Assembly (NCBI GenBank): GCA_003153055.1
Contig: PMBV01000203.1
Location: forward strand, 1-7,806
DNA: 7,806 nucleotides
Origin: Myxococcales bacterium
GTDB taxonomy: Bacteria > Myxococcota > Myxococcia > Myxococcales > Myxococcaceae
Direction of reading: 5' to 3'
This document shows positions 1 through 7,237 of the stretch, piece after piece; position 1 is the first letter of the stretch, and each line of letters begins with the position of its first letter. A program made the translations under genes and the position numbers. The notes beneath the pieces are model-generated. The model searched no databases and was not told where the DNA came from. It saw only the letters and a program-made list of their open reading frames with translations.

Positions 1-360
1 GTCGAAACCACGAATCAGACCTGGGGTGGCGGTGACCTTTCCACTTCCCGACTCATCGAGAATGTACTTCCCCTCGGTGACGTCGGTGATGGCGACCGTC
101 GGGCTCCCGCTCAGTGGGCCCTTCAAGTAGTGAATCAAGAGGCCGAACTCGTGGTCGCCAGAGGTGAGGTTGGAGCAGACGAACCAAGAATCGGCCAGGG
201 CTCCGCTCTGAGGCTTCAGGTCCTCGATGGGGTCGATGAACATCGGCTGGTTCGGCCGCTGGGCGCTGTCGGGTTTCAGGACGGGCGTACTGCACGCTGC
301 AATGCAGAAGAACAGGCAGAGTTTCACTGCGCCGGAGCTCCCGGCTTCATATTGACTCAT
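1..360 (-). CDS. Secreted lipoprotein, N-terminal part; possible CrtC/AttH-like lipocalin fold
   Basis: An open frame of 120 codons runs off the left edge, so only the N-terminus is visible. A short hydrophobic stretch (LCLFFCIAA) ends in a lipobox-like IAAC with the acceptor Cys at residue 23, so export and lipidation are likely. After a Pro-rich spacer, the segment around residues 58-82 (DSWFVCSNLTSGDHEFGLLI) faintly resembles the EWWY-type opening strands of CrtC/AttH lipocalin-like proteins. That assignment is tentative. The ATG at 360 is preferred because GAGG sits five bases upstream. A GTG at 327 would give a more compact signal peptide (MKLCLFF...) but has a poorly spaced ribosome site. 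It lies 87 bp downstream of the NIPSNAP gene on the same strand and may be co-transcribed with it. The reading as a lipoprotein is fairly firm; the function is not. Confidence 0.62.
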   Translation of the reverse strand, partial: MSQYEAGSSGAVKLCLFFCIAACSTPVLKPDSAQRPNQPMFIDPIEDLKPQSGALADSWFVCSNLTSGDHEFGLLIHYLKGPLSGSPTVAITDVTEGKYILDESGSGKVTATPGLIRGFD

Positions 361-393
361 TGCGTCCTCGTGGTGACTGCGTGGATTGAAGGG

Positions 394-420
394 CGCTGCT
401 TGGGCATCACCCGAGCAGCG
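394..420 (-). terminator. Strong hairpin between the NIPSNAP and lipoprotein genes
   Basis: An 11-bp inverted repeat (CGCTGCTTGGG / CCCGAGCAGCG) with a 5-base loop and a single non-Watson-Crick pair lies in the 87-bp gap after the NIPSNAP stop. There is no T-tract on the minus strand, so it may be a U-less terminator, an attenuator between the two genes or an mRNA-stabilising stem. The palindrome itself is plain in the sequence; the role is inferred. Confidence 0.5.
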
Positions 421-447
421 AGTGCGCCGCCTGTTCAGGACCGCGGG

Positions 448-771
448 CTATTTCAGCGGTGAGCTGGCCGTGGGCTCCAGGATGACGACCTCGACCCCTT
501 TGATCTTCGATGGGTCGAAGCCCTCGAAGTCGCGGAGGAACTCCGGGCTCCCCATGTAGCGCTTCTCCGACTCGGCGTGGTCGGTCCCCTCGTCCATCGA
601 CACCAGCACGTACAGCCGGTGCTCCGTCTCGCTGGGGCGACTCCAGATGCCGTGCGCCCGGATGCCGAACTTCGGGAGGCTCTCCAAGTGCCGGACGTAG
701 ATGACGTCCTTGTAGAAATCGAGGTCCTTCCTGGTCGCCAGAGTGTAGATACGCAGCTCGTACGTTCGCAT
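448..771 (-). CDS. NIPSNAP family protein
   Basis: A 107-residue protein that opens with MRTYELRIYTL and contains KFGIRAHGIW, then LYVLVSMD and a GSPEFLRDF segment, the pattern of a single NIPSNAP domain (a ferredoxin-like alpha/beta-barrel fold). It is the usual length for bacterial one-domain members and has no signal peptide, so it is probably cytoplasmic and dimeric. The biochemical role of bacterial NIPSNAP proteins is mostly unknown; related dimeric alpha/beta-barrel proteins include small monooxygenases and stress proteins. The start at 771 is chosen over an upstream in-frame ATG at 831 because AAGGAA lies just upstream of it, the domain begins there, and the longer form would run across the operators. 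It is divergent from a TetR-family regulator and separated from it by two palindromes, so it is probably that regulator's target. Confidence 0.88.
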   Translation of the reverse strand: MRTYELRIYTLATRKDLDFYKDVIYVRHLESLPKFGIRAHGIWSRPSETEHRLYVLVSMDEGTDHAESEKRYMGSPEFLRDFEGFDPSKIKGVEVVILEPTASSPLK

Positions 772-796
772 GCCGATTCCTTCAGTATGTGGTGAG

Positions 797-825
797 TTGA
801 GGACAAATGGAGCGTTCGCTCTATT
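797..825 (+). promoter_or_regulatory. Candidate promoter of the TetR-family gene
   Basis: TTGAGG (797-802) and TCTATT (820-825) are separated by exactly 17 bp, each matching four of six consensus bases. Transcription would begin near 832, about 36 bases before the ATG at 868. The left palindrome covers the spacer and the -10 element, as expected for repression. Inferred from sequence only. Confidence 0.38.
806..825. promoter_or_regulatory. Operator palindrome 1 of the TetR-family regulator (predicted)
   Basis: AATGGAGCGTTCGCTCTATT is a 20-bp palindrome with 8 of 10 matching pairs and a perfect GAGCG-TT-CGCTC core. A second copy with 16 of 20 identical bases starts 26 bp further on. Size, symmetry and position next to a divergent TetR gene fit a TetR-family operator. 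Confidence 0.62.
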
Positions 826-826
826 C

Positions 827-855
827 CTCATAATGGAGCAGCCGCTCTAGTGCAA
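827..855 (-). promoter_or_regulatory. Candidate promoter of the NIPSNAP gene
   Basis: Read on the minus strand, TTGCAC (855-850) and TATGAG (832-827) are 17 bp apart. The -10 matches four of six consensus bases; the -35 is weak. The right palindrome fills the spacer, mirroring the arrangement of the opposite promoter. Confidence 0.3.
832..851. promoter_or_regulatory. Operator palindrome 2 of the TetR-family regulator (predicted)
   Basis: AATGGAGCAGCCGCTCTAGT is a less perfect palindrome (7 of 10 pairs) that keeps the GAGC....GCTC arms of the first copy. Both lie in the same orientation, 26 bp centre to centre. It ends 16 bp before the regulator's ATG and overlaps the alternative GTG at 850, an argument against that earlier start. 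Confidence 0.58.
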
Positions 856-867
856 GAGGAGTGTGAG

Positions 868-1494
868 ATGTCGTCTGAGTATTCACCCAAGGGACTCCGG
901 AGGACTCCGCAGCAGTCGCGAAGCCAGGAGTCGACGGACCGTATGCTCGACGCCGCGCTGGCCATCATCGCCCGCGATGGGATGGCAGGTCTGAGCATCG
1001 CCGCCGTCAGCAGCGAGTCGGGCGTCTCCAACGGGGCGCTCTACCACCGGTTCGGCGACCGACACGGTCTCCTCGTCGCCGCGCAGGATCGCTTCCTGAG
1101 TGGGGTCGAGAGCGACTGGCTCACGGCCGCGGTGCCGCTGCGGAGCCTCCATGATCCAGAGAAGCTGCTGACCCGCCTGACGCAGACGTACTTGCGGCTC
1201 TTCTCCGAGCGGCGCGCACTGTTTCATGCCTTCATGATCACCGAATGGGCCGACCCCGACCTGCGTGCGCGTGGGGCTCAGACCACCAGGGTTGCCGCGC
1301 GCGAGATCGTCGGCCTGCTCACCGAGCGCTTCAACTGCACGCCAGAAGCCGCCGACACCGCCTATCGGATCGTCTTCGGCCAGGCCATTCAGCTGGTGCT
1401 CTCCGTCGAAGAAGACACTTCGGTCCTGTGTGTCGAGCCCAAGGAACGCATCCGTCACCTGGTGCGCGGTCTCCGCGCGCTTCTGCAGCCCTGA
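868..1494 (+). CDS. TetR/AcrR family transcriptional regulator
   Basis: A 208-residue DNA-binding repressor of the usual TetR length. Residues about 24-70 form the N-terminal helix-turn-helix domain: MLDAALAIIARDGMAGLSI, then VSSESGVSNGALYHRFGDRHGLL, whose LYHRF recognition-helix end is typical. The remainder is an all-helical ligand-binding and dimerisation domain with no recognisable ligand signature. The ATG at 868 follows AGAGGA with a seven-base gap and is preferred over the in-frame GTG at 850. The gene is divergent from the NIPSNAP gene, and the two palindromes between them suggest autorepression plus control of the NIPSNAP/lipoprotein pair. Family assignment is firm; the effector is unknown. 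Confidence 0.93.
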   Translation: MSSEYSPKGLRRTPQQSRSQESTDRMLDAALAIIARDGMAGLSIAAVSSESGVSNGALYHRFGDRHGLLVAAQDRFLSGVESDWLTAAVPLRSLHDPEKLLTRLTQTYLRLFSERRALFHAFMITEWADPDLRARGAQTTRVAAREIVGLLTERFNCTPEAADTAYRIVFGQAIQLVLSVEEDTSVLCVEPKERIRHLVRGLRALLQP

Positions 1495-1514
1495 GCAGGC
1501 TCGCCCTGGTCAGG
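1490..1514 (+). terminator. Imperfect hairpin at the end of the TetR gene
   Basis: CCTGA-gc-AGG and CCT-gg-TCAGG form a ten-position stem with one G/G mismatch and a 5-base loop, starting within the stop codon region. No T-run follows, so a role in termination is only possible. Confidence 0.33.
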
Positions 1515-1551
1515 CGCGCTGCGAGGCTCCGGGCACGGCATCGGCAAATAG

Positions 1552-1570
1552 GGTCAACCCGGTTTTGACC
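1552..1570. promoter_or_regulatory. Inverted repeat upstream of the GH54 gene
   Basis: GGTCAA and TTGACC are perfect inverted arms separated by seven bases, ending 45 bp before the GH54 start codon. No T-tract follows, so an operator is more likely than a terminator. The binding protein is unknown. Confidence 0.35.
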
Positions 1571-1615
1571 AACGGGAACTCTTGTCCTTGGGACTTCATG
1601 CCTCAAGGGGACTCG

Positions 1616-3052
1616 ATGAAGAAGACCAGCCACTTCGGAATTGTCGCACTCGGCCTTACACTCGTCGGTTGCCAGTCGGCGTCGCAGCTCGAGATCGTCA
1701 TCGACGGGAGCGGCACGACGACCCCCAAAGCAGGCCTTCACTCCTACCTGAGCGGCACGTCGCTGAAGGTCTACGCGACCCCCGCCGACGGATCCAAGTT
1801 CAGTAGCTGGAGCGGGGCGGCCACGGGCTCGTCCAACCCGGTGAGCATCATCGTTGGCCTCGTCGACGGCGAGGAACGGCTGGTCGCCCACTTCTCCGGG
1901 AGCTCCACCGGCGGAGGGGGAGCCAGCAGCGGCGGGGGTACCGGAGGGAACGGCGGTGGTCCCGTGAGTGGTGGCGGCAACGGGAGCGGTGGCGGCAACG
2001 GAAGCGGAGGTGGCGCTGCGAGCGGCGGCGGTACGGCGAGCGGCGGCGGTACGGCGAGCGGCGGTGGCGCGGCGAGCGGCGGTGGAAATGGGGGCGGGGG
2101 CGGAGAAGGCCACGGCACCGGCCCGTGCGACATCTACGAAGCTGGCAACACGCCCTGCGTCGCGGCGCACAGCACCGTGCGAGCCCTCTATGGGGCCTAC
2201 AGCGGGAAGCTCTACCAGGTCAGACGGGCCGACAAAACCACCAAGGACATCACCACCGTCGCGCCGGGGGGCATCGCCGACGCCGCTGCGCAGGATGCGT
2301 TCTGCTCGGGCACCAAGTGCGTCATCTCCATACTCTACGATCAATCGCCAAAGCATAACGACCTCACCAAGACGAGCGGCGGTTGGATCGGAAACAACGC
2401 CAAGGAGGCAGACGCGACTGGCATCAAGATCTCCCTGAGTGGTCACGCGGTCTATGGCATCCACGTCCCGAGTGGCGTCGGCTATCGCAACAACAAGACC
2501 ACGGGGGTCGCGGTCAAAGACGAGCCAGAAGGAATGTACATGGTGGCCAACGGCAAGAACTACAACAACGGGTGCTGCTTCGACTACGGGAACGCCGAGA
2601 CCGACAGCCTCGACGACGGCAATGGAACCATGGAGGCCATCTACTTTGGCAACTGCGGGTCGTGGGGCAGCGGAGAGGGCAGCGGACCTTGGGTGATGGC
2701 CGACCTCGAGAACGGCCTCTTCTCGGGCAAGTCGGCGGGCAACAACCCGGCGAACAAGTCGATCAAGTCCGCCTATGTGACAGCGATCCTCAACGGCAAG
2801 GCCCACACCTGGGCGATCAAGGCCGGCGATTCGCAGTCAGGCGCCCTCACGACCTTCTACGAAGGCGCCAGGCCGAACAACGGCTACGATCCAATGAAGA
2901 AGCAGGGCGCCATCATCCTCGGCACGGGCGGCGACAACAGCTACAGCGCCGTGGGCGACTTCTTCGAGGGCGCGATGACCTCGGGGTACCCGACGAAGGA
3001 GGTCGATGACGCTGTCCAGGCGAACATCGTCGCCGCGGGGTATGGGCGCTGA
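1616..3052 (+). CDS. Lipoprotein GH54 alpha-L-arabinofuranosidase
   Basis: A 478-residue exported enzyme that should release terminal alpha-L-arabinofuranose from arabinoxylan or arabinan. A signal peptide (MKKTSHFGIVALGLTLVGC) has a lipobox LVGC with Cys19. Residues about 24-94 resemble a divergent InlB B-repeat (GSGTTTPKAG, then FSSWSGAATG). Residues about 95-167 are a Gly/Ser-rich spacer. Residues 170-478 are a complete GH54 catalytic domain, from GPCDIYEAGNTPCVAAHST to VQANIVAAGY. By recalled alignment to the Aspergillus AbfB enzyme, the nucleophile is Glu365 (ADLENGLF), the acid/base is Asp440 (GGDNS), and the cysteine pairs are 171-181, 230-235 and the adjacent 320-321. The CBM42 arabinose-binding domain that follows in fungal AbfB is absent; the protein stops at the catalytic domain. 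The ATG at 1616 has AAGGGG five bases upstream; the open frame extends further upstream but overlaps the TetR gene. It pairs functionally with the feruloyl esterase at 4194-5261. Confidence 0.93.
   Translation: MKKTSHFGIVALGLTLVGCQSASQLEIVIDGSGTTTPKAGLHSYLSGTSLKVYATPADGSKFSSWSGAATGSSNPVSIIVGLVDGEERLVAHFSGSSTGGGGASSGGGTGGNGGGPVSGGGNGSGGGNGSGGGAASGGGTASGGGTASGGGAASGGGNGGGGGEGHGTGPCDIYEAGNTPCVAAHSTVRALYGAYSGKLYQVRRADKTTKDITTVAPGGIADAAAQDAFCSGTKCVISILYDQSPKHNDLTKTSGGWIGNNAKEADATGIKISLSGHAVYGIHVPSGVGYRNNKTTGVAVKDEPEGMYMVANGKNYNNGCCFDYGNAETDSLDDGNGTMEAIYFGNCGSWGSGEGSGPWVMADLENGLFSGKSAGNNPANKSIKSAYVTAILNGKAHTWAIKAGDSQSGALTTFYEGARPNNGYDPMKKQGAIILGTGGDNSYSAVGDFFEGAMTSGYPTKEVDDAVQANIVAAGYGR
2018..2089 (+). 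repeat. Four 18-bp tandem units encoding A-S-G-G-G-(T/A/N)
   Basis: Four in-frame units follow one another; the first two are identical (GCGAGCGGCGGCGGTACG) and the next two diverge mainly at the end. They sit inside the Gly/Ser-rich spacer of the GH54 lipoprotein. Unit gain or loss would change spacer length by six residues without breaking the frame. Confidence 0.82.
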
Positions 3053-3071
3053 GGGTCTCCTCGGGGTGAGG

Positions 3072-4139
3072 CTATTCGCTGGGAGCTCGCGCAGCCTCGG
3101 GAGCGACGGCCGAGGTTGAGGCCGAGACCTCTCTCCACCACGGGGTCGGCCCTTCGACGTGGGCCGGCTCGCTCGGAAGACCCAGTCTGGGCGTGAACAA
3201 CCGCCGCCCCTGCGCATTGGACACCAGCGTCTCGGCCGGCTCGTCCCAGGCGTGCAGTGCCAGGCTGAAGGTGCCCCAGTGCACCGGGAAGAGCGTCCCG
3301 CCTCCGAGCTGGTCGAACGCCGTCAGCGCGTTCTTCGGCCCCAAGTGAATATCGCCCCAGGCCTCGTGCCAGGCACCGACCTCGAGCATCACGAGCTCGA
3401 AGGGTCCATGCGCCTTGCCGATCTCGATGAGCTCCGGGGTGAGGCCAGTGTCACCGCTGAAGAAGACCCGGCGCCGGCCTGAGTCCATCACCCACGAGGA
3501 CCACAACGTGCTGTTGCGGTCACCCAGACCTCGCCCTGAGAAGTGCTGCGCGGGCGTGGCCGTGAAGCGAAGGCCGCCGACCTCGGCCGACTCGCCCCAG
3601 TCGAGCTCGGTCACCCGCGCCGCGGGGAACCCCAGTGCCTCGAGGCGTGCTCCGACCCCGAGTGATGTCACCACCGGCGCAGTGCTGGCCGCGAGGCGCT
3701 CCATGCTCTGCCGGCAGAGGTGGTCGAAGTGGTCATGCGACAGGAGCACCGCGTCGAGCCGAGGGAGGTCATCGAGGCGCGCTGGCGTCGGGTGAAAGCG
3801 CTTGGGCCCGGCCAGGGCGAAGGGCGACGCCCGCTCTCCGAACACCGGGTCGGTCAGCACGCGCTTCCCGTCGATCTCGAGCAACACCGTGCTGTGCCCC
3901 AACCACGTCACCCGCAGACCCGAATCGACCCGGCGAGCCCAACCCTCCCGGGGGTCCACGACCGGCAAGGGCCCCGGTGGCGTGCGCTGGCTCCCGGCGA
4001 AAAAGAATTCTCCCAACAGCGGCAGCGGGTTGCCCTTGAGCCCCGCCCGCACCGGCAGGGTGTTGTGGAAGGTGCCATCACGCCACTGCTTCGACGCCTT
4101 GACGCGCTCCCGGCGGAGCCCAGTGAGTTGAATACCCAT
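3072..4139 (-). CDS. Metallo-beta-lactamase fold hydrolase, NAPE-PLD/RomA-like
   Basis: A 355-residue metal-dependent hydrolase of the Lactamase_B_2 type. After a basic N-terminal segment typical of this subgroup come TWLGHSTVLLEIDG (78-91), the metal-binding HDHFDH (135-140), PAQHFSGRG with His199, FSGDTGL with Asp230, and FPVHWGTF with His287. These are the metal ligands expected for NAPE-phospholipase D-like and RomA-like proteins, so the enzyme should bind two metal ions. No signal peptide is visible, so it is probably cytoplasmic. The substrate cannot be told from sequence; phosphodiester, lactone and other esters are possible. No clear ribosome site precedes the ATG, so the start is less certain than the domain. 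It follows the feruloyl esterase by 54 bp on the same strand and may be co-transcribed; it converges on the GH54 gene with a 19-bp gap. A link to arabinoxylan use is not evident. Confidence 0.88.
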   Translation of the reverse strand: MGIQLTGLRRERVKASKQWRDGTFHNTLPVRAGLKGNPLPLLGEFFFAGSQRTPPGPLPVVDPREGWARRVDSGLRVTWLGHSTVLLEIDGKRVLTDPVFGERASPFALAGPKRFHPTPARLDDLPRLDAVLLSHDHFDHLCRQSMERLAASTAPVVTSLGVGARLEALGFPAARVTELDWGESAEVGGLRFTATPAQHFSGRGLGDRNSTLWSSWVMDSGRRRVFFSGDTGLTPELIEIGKAHGPFELVMLEVGAWHEAWGDIHLGPKNALTAFDQLGGGTLFPVHWGTFSLALHAWDEPAETLVSNAQGRRLFTPRLGLPSEPAHVEGPTPWWREVSASTSAVAPEAARAPSE

Positions 4140-4159
4140 CGGTGGAGGAGCTAACCCCC

Positions 4160-4184
4160 ACGGCGCCAGAAGGCTACTGGCCGT
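4160..4184 (-). terminator. Bulged hairpin between the esterase and hydrolase genes
   Basis: On the minus strand ACGGCCAG pairs with CTGGCGCCGT around a seven-base loop, with a two-base bulge. It starts about ten bases after the esterase stop. There is no T-run, so it may attenuate or process the transcript rather than end it. Confidence 0.3.
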
Positions 4185-4193
4185 TCCTCGAGG

Positions 4194-5543
<1,350 letters not shown>

Positions 5544-5828
5544 GCGGGGAGGTTCGTCCTCGCCCTGGGCTTCCCCGCGGGGCGGCGGCTGCGCATCGAG
5601 CTCCGCGCACCGGCGGTGGTGCATTGGAGCCGCGACGGTTGGGCGACGACGCTCGACATCTCGACCCTCGACACCACCCTCGGGCACCACATCGTCGACC
5701 TCTCGACCGAGCAGCTCCCTCCTGCTTCACGGGTGGACTTCACGCTGTACTGGCCGCGCTCGGGACGGTGGGAGGGCCGGAACTTCTCGGTCACCGTCCT
5801 CTCAGAGACTGGAGGTCCGTCGTCATGA
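5544..5828 (+). pseudogene. 5'-truncated C-terminal remnant resembling a GH15 glucoamylase
   Basis: An open frame of 94 codons starts right after an in-frame TAG (5541-5543) and ends at a TGA that overlaps the zwf ATG (ATGA). The peptide has [20 protein letters not shown], then [12 protein letters not shown] and [19 protein letters not shown], which matches my recollection of the C-terminal beta-domain of bacterial GH15 glucan 1,4-alpha-glucosidases encoded next to zwf and gnd. The whole catalytic (alpha/alpha)6 barrel is missing, so it cannot be active. No ATG is available; GTG at 5616 would give only 70 residues. The sequence still looks protein-like and is free of frameshifts, so the truncation may be recent, or translation through it may still be coupled to zwf. 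The assignment rests on pattern memory. Confidence 0.66.
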
Positions 5829-7204
5829 ATGCTCCGCTTCCATCGGATGCCTTGGTCTTCTTCGGCGCCACCGGAGACCTCGCGTACAAGAAGATTTTCC
5901 CCGCCCTCTACGCCATGGCGCGACGGGGGCAGCCCGACCTTCCCATCATCGGCGTGGCCAACGGCGGCTTCACCTTGGAGCGCCTCCGCGCCCGGGCCAG
6001 AGCCAGCCTCGAGGAGCAGCGGGTGCCCGTCGACGAGGGCACCTTCGCGAAGCTGGCCAAGCGCCTGGCCTACGTGGAGGGTGACTACAACCAGCCAGCC
6101 ACCTTCGACGAGCTCCGCCGTCAGCTCGACGGAGCGGCGCGGCCACTCCACTACCTCGCCATCCCACCCAGCCTGTTCCCCGTCGTCATCCAACAGCTCG
6201 GCCGCTCGGGGTGCAGCGAGGGCGGGCGGCTCATCGTCGAGAAGCCCTTCGGCCGAAACCTGGCCTCGGCGCGACAACTCAACCAAACCATACTCACGGT
6301 CTTCGACGAGACAGACATCTTCCGCATCGACCACTACCTGGGCAAGGAGGCGGTGCAGAACGTCCTCGTGTTCCGCTTCGCCAACACGTTCCTCGAGCCC
6401 ATCTGGAACCGCAACTACGTCGAGAGCGTGCAAATCACCATGGCCGAGGCCTTCGGCGTGCAAGGCCGAGGGGCCTTCTACGAGGAGACGGGCGCGATCC
6501 GCGACGTCATGCAGAACCACCTCATGCAGGTGGTGGGCTTCTTGGCCATGGAGCCCCCCGCGACGACGTACCAGGAGTCCATCCGAGACGAGCTGGTGAA
6601 GGTGTTCAGGCAGGTGCGTCCGCTGGCGCCGGAGGACGTGGTGCGCGGGCAGTTCGAGGGCTACACGCAGGAGCCGGGGGTCGCGCGGGAGTCGCAGGTA
6701 GAGACCTTCGCCGCCGTGCGCCTCGAGGTGGACTCCTGGAGATGGGAGGGCGTGCCGTTCCTCATTCGAGCGGGCAAGCGACTCCCCGTCACCACCACCG
6801 AGGTCGTCGTGGAGCTCAAGCGGCCGCCGTTGAGCAAGCTGGCGCCGGGGAAAGGGAACTCCCTGCGAATGCGGCTCAACCCGGAGCTCAGCATCTCGCT
6901 CGGGGCCAGGGTGAAGAAGCCAGGGGGCGCGATGGTGGGACAGCGGACGGAATTGTCCCTGGTGCACCACCGCACCGGCGATGAGCTGGGGGCCTACGAG
7001 CGACTCCTCGGCGACGCCATCGTCGGTGATGCGACGCTCTTCGCCCGACAAGATGCCGTCGAGGCCGCCTGGGCCGTCGTCGACCCAGTGCTGGGCGCCG
7101 TCACGCCGGTGCATCGGTACCAGCCGGGCACCTGGGGCCCGGTGGAGGCCGAGCGTCTAGCGGCCGACGTCGGCGGTTGGGCCGAGCCGAAGGCCTCGCT
7201 GTGA
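5825..7204 (+). CDS. zwf: Glucose-6-phosphate dehydrogenase
   Basis: A 459-residue enzyme that oxidises glucose 6-phosphate to 6-phosphogluconolactone with NAD(P)+, the entry step of the oxidative pentose phosphate pathway. Visible features are the nucleotide-binding [17 protein letters not shown] (12-28), EKPFG (139-143), the substrate-binding [14 protein letters not shown] (167-180) with the phosphate-binding His170, and QNHLMQ with the probable general base His232. It is somewhat shorter than the usual 480-510 residues, mostly at the C-terminus, but no core motif is lost. The ATG at 5825 follows GGAGGT at eight bases; the frame is open further upstream but that part is an out-of-frame reading of the glucoamylase remnant. 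The 4-bp overlap with the remnant indicates former translational coupling. gnd follows after 33 bp, so the two are an operon feeding NADPH and pentose synthesis. Confidence 0.96.
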   Translation: MNAPLPSDALVFFGATGDLAYKKIFPALYAMARRGQPDLPIIGVANGGFTLERLRARARASLEEQRVPVDEGTFAKLAKRLAYVEGDYNQPATFDELRRQLDGAARPLHYLAIPPSLFPVVIQQLGRSGCSEGGRLIVEKPFGRNLASARQLNQTILTVFDETDIFRIDHYLGKEAVQNVLVFRFANTFLEPIWNRNYVESVQITMAEAFGVQGRGAFYEETGAIRDVMQNHLMQVVGFLAMEPPATTYQESIRDELVKVFRQVRPLAPEDVVRGQFEGYTQEPGVARESQVETFAAVRLEVDSWRWEGVPFLIRAGKRLPVTTTEVVVELKRPPLSKLAPGKGNSLRMRLNPELSISLGARVKKPGGAMVGQRTELSLVHHRTGDELGAYERLLGDAIVGDATLFARQDAVEAAWAVVDPVLGAVTPVHRYQPGTWGPVEAERLAADVGGWAEPKASL

Positions 7205-7237
7205 GTCGAATCGTTTCCACCTGAGAGGAGTCGAGCC

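Noticed and set aside
850..867. GTG start at 850 for the TetR regulator
   Set aside because: It lies in the second operator and lacks an upstream ribosome site, while the ATG at 868 has AGAGGA seven bases upstream.
1265..1615. N-terminal extension of the GH54 frame upstream of 1616
   Set aside because: It overlaps the TetR gene out of frame and would bury the signal peptide; the ATG at 1616 has a good ribosome site.
2018..2089. Possible CRISPR array because of regular repeats
   Set aside because: The units are contiguous with no spacers and are translated in frame as part of a Gly/Ser-rich spacer.
1771..2133. Proline-rich minus-strand open frame with PPPLA repeats
   Set aside because: It is the complement of the Gly/Ser-rich spacer of the GH54 lipoprotein.
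1331..2806. A 491-codon open frame on the minus strand opposite the TetR and GH54 genes
   Set aside because: It spans two well-supported genes and has low-complexity Arg/Ala/Val-rich content, as expected for an antisense reading of GC-rich DNA; no family resemblance or ribosome site.
3053..3071. Bidirectional terminator between the convergent GH54 and hydrolase genes
   Set aside because: Only a 4-bp CCTC/GAGG stem is visible and there is no T-run on either strand.
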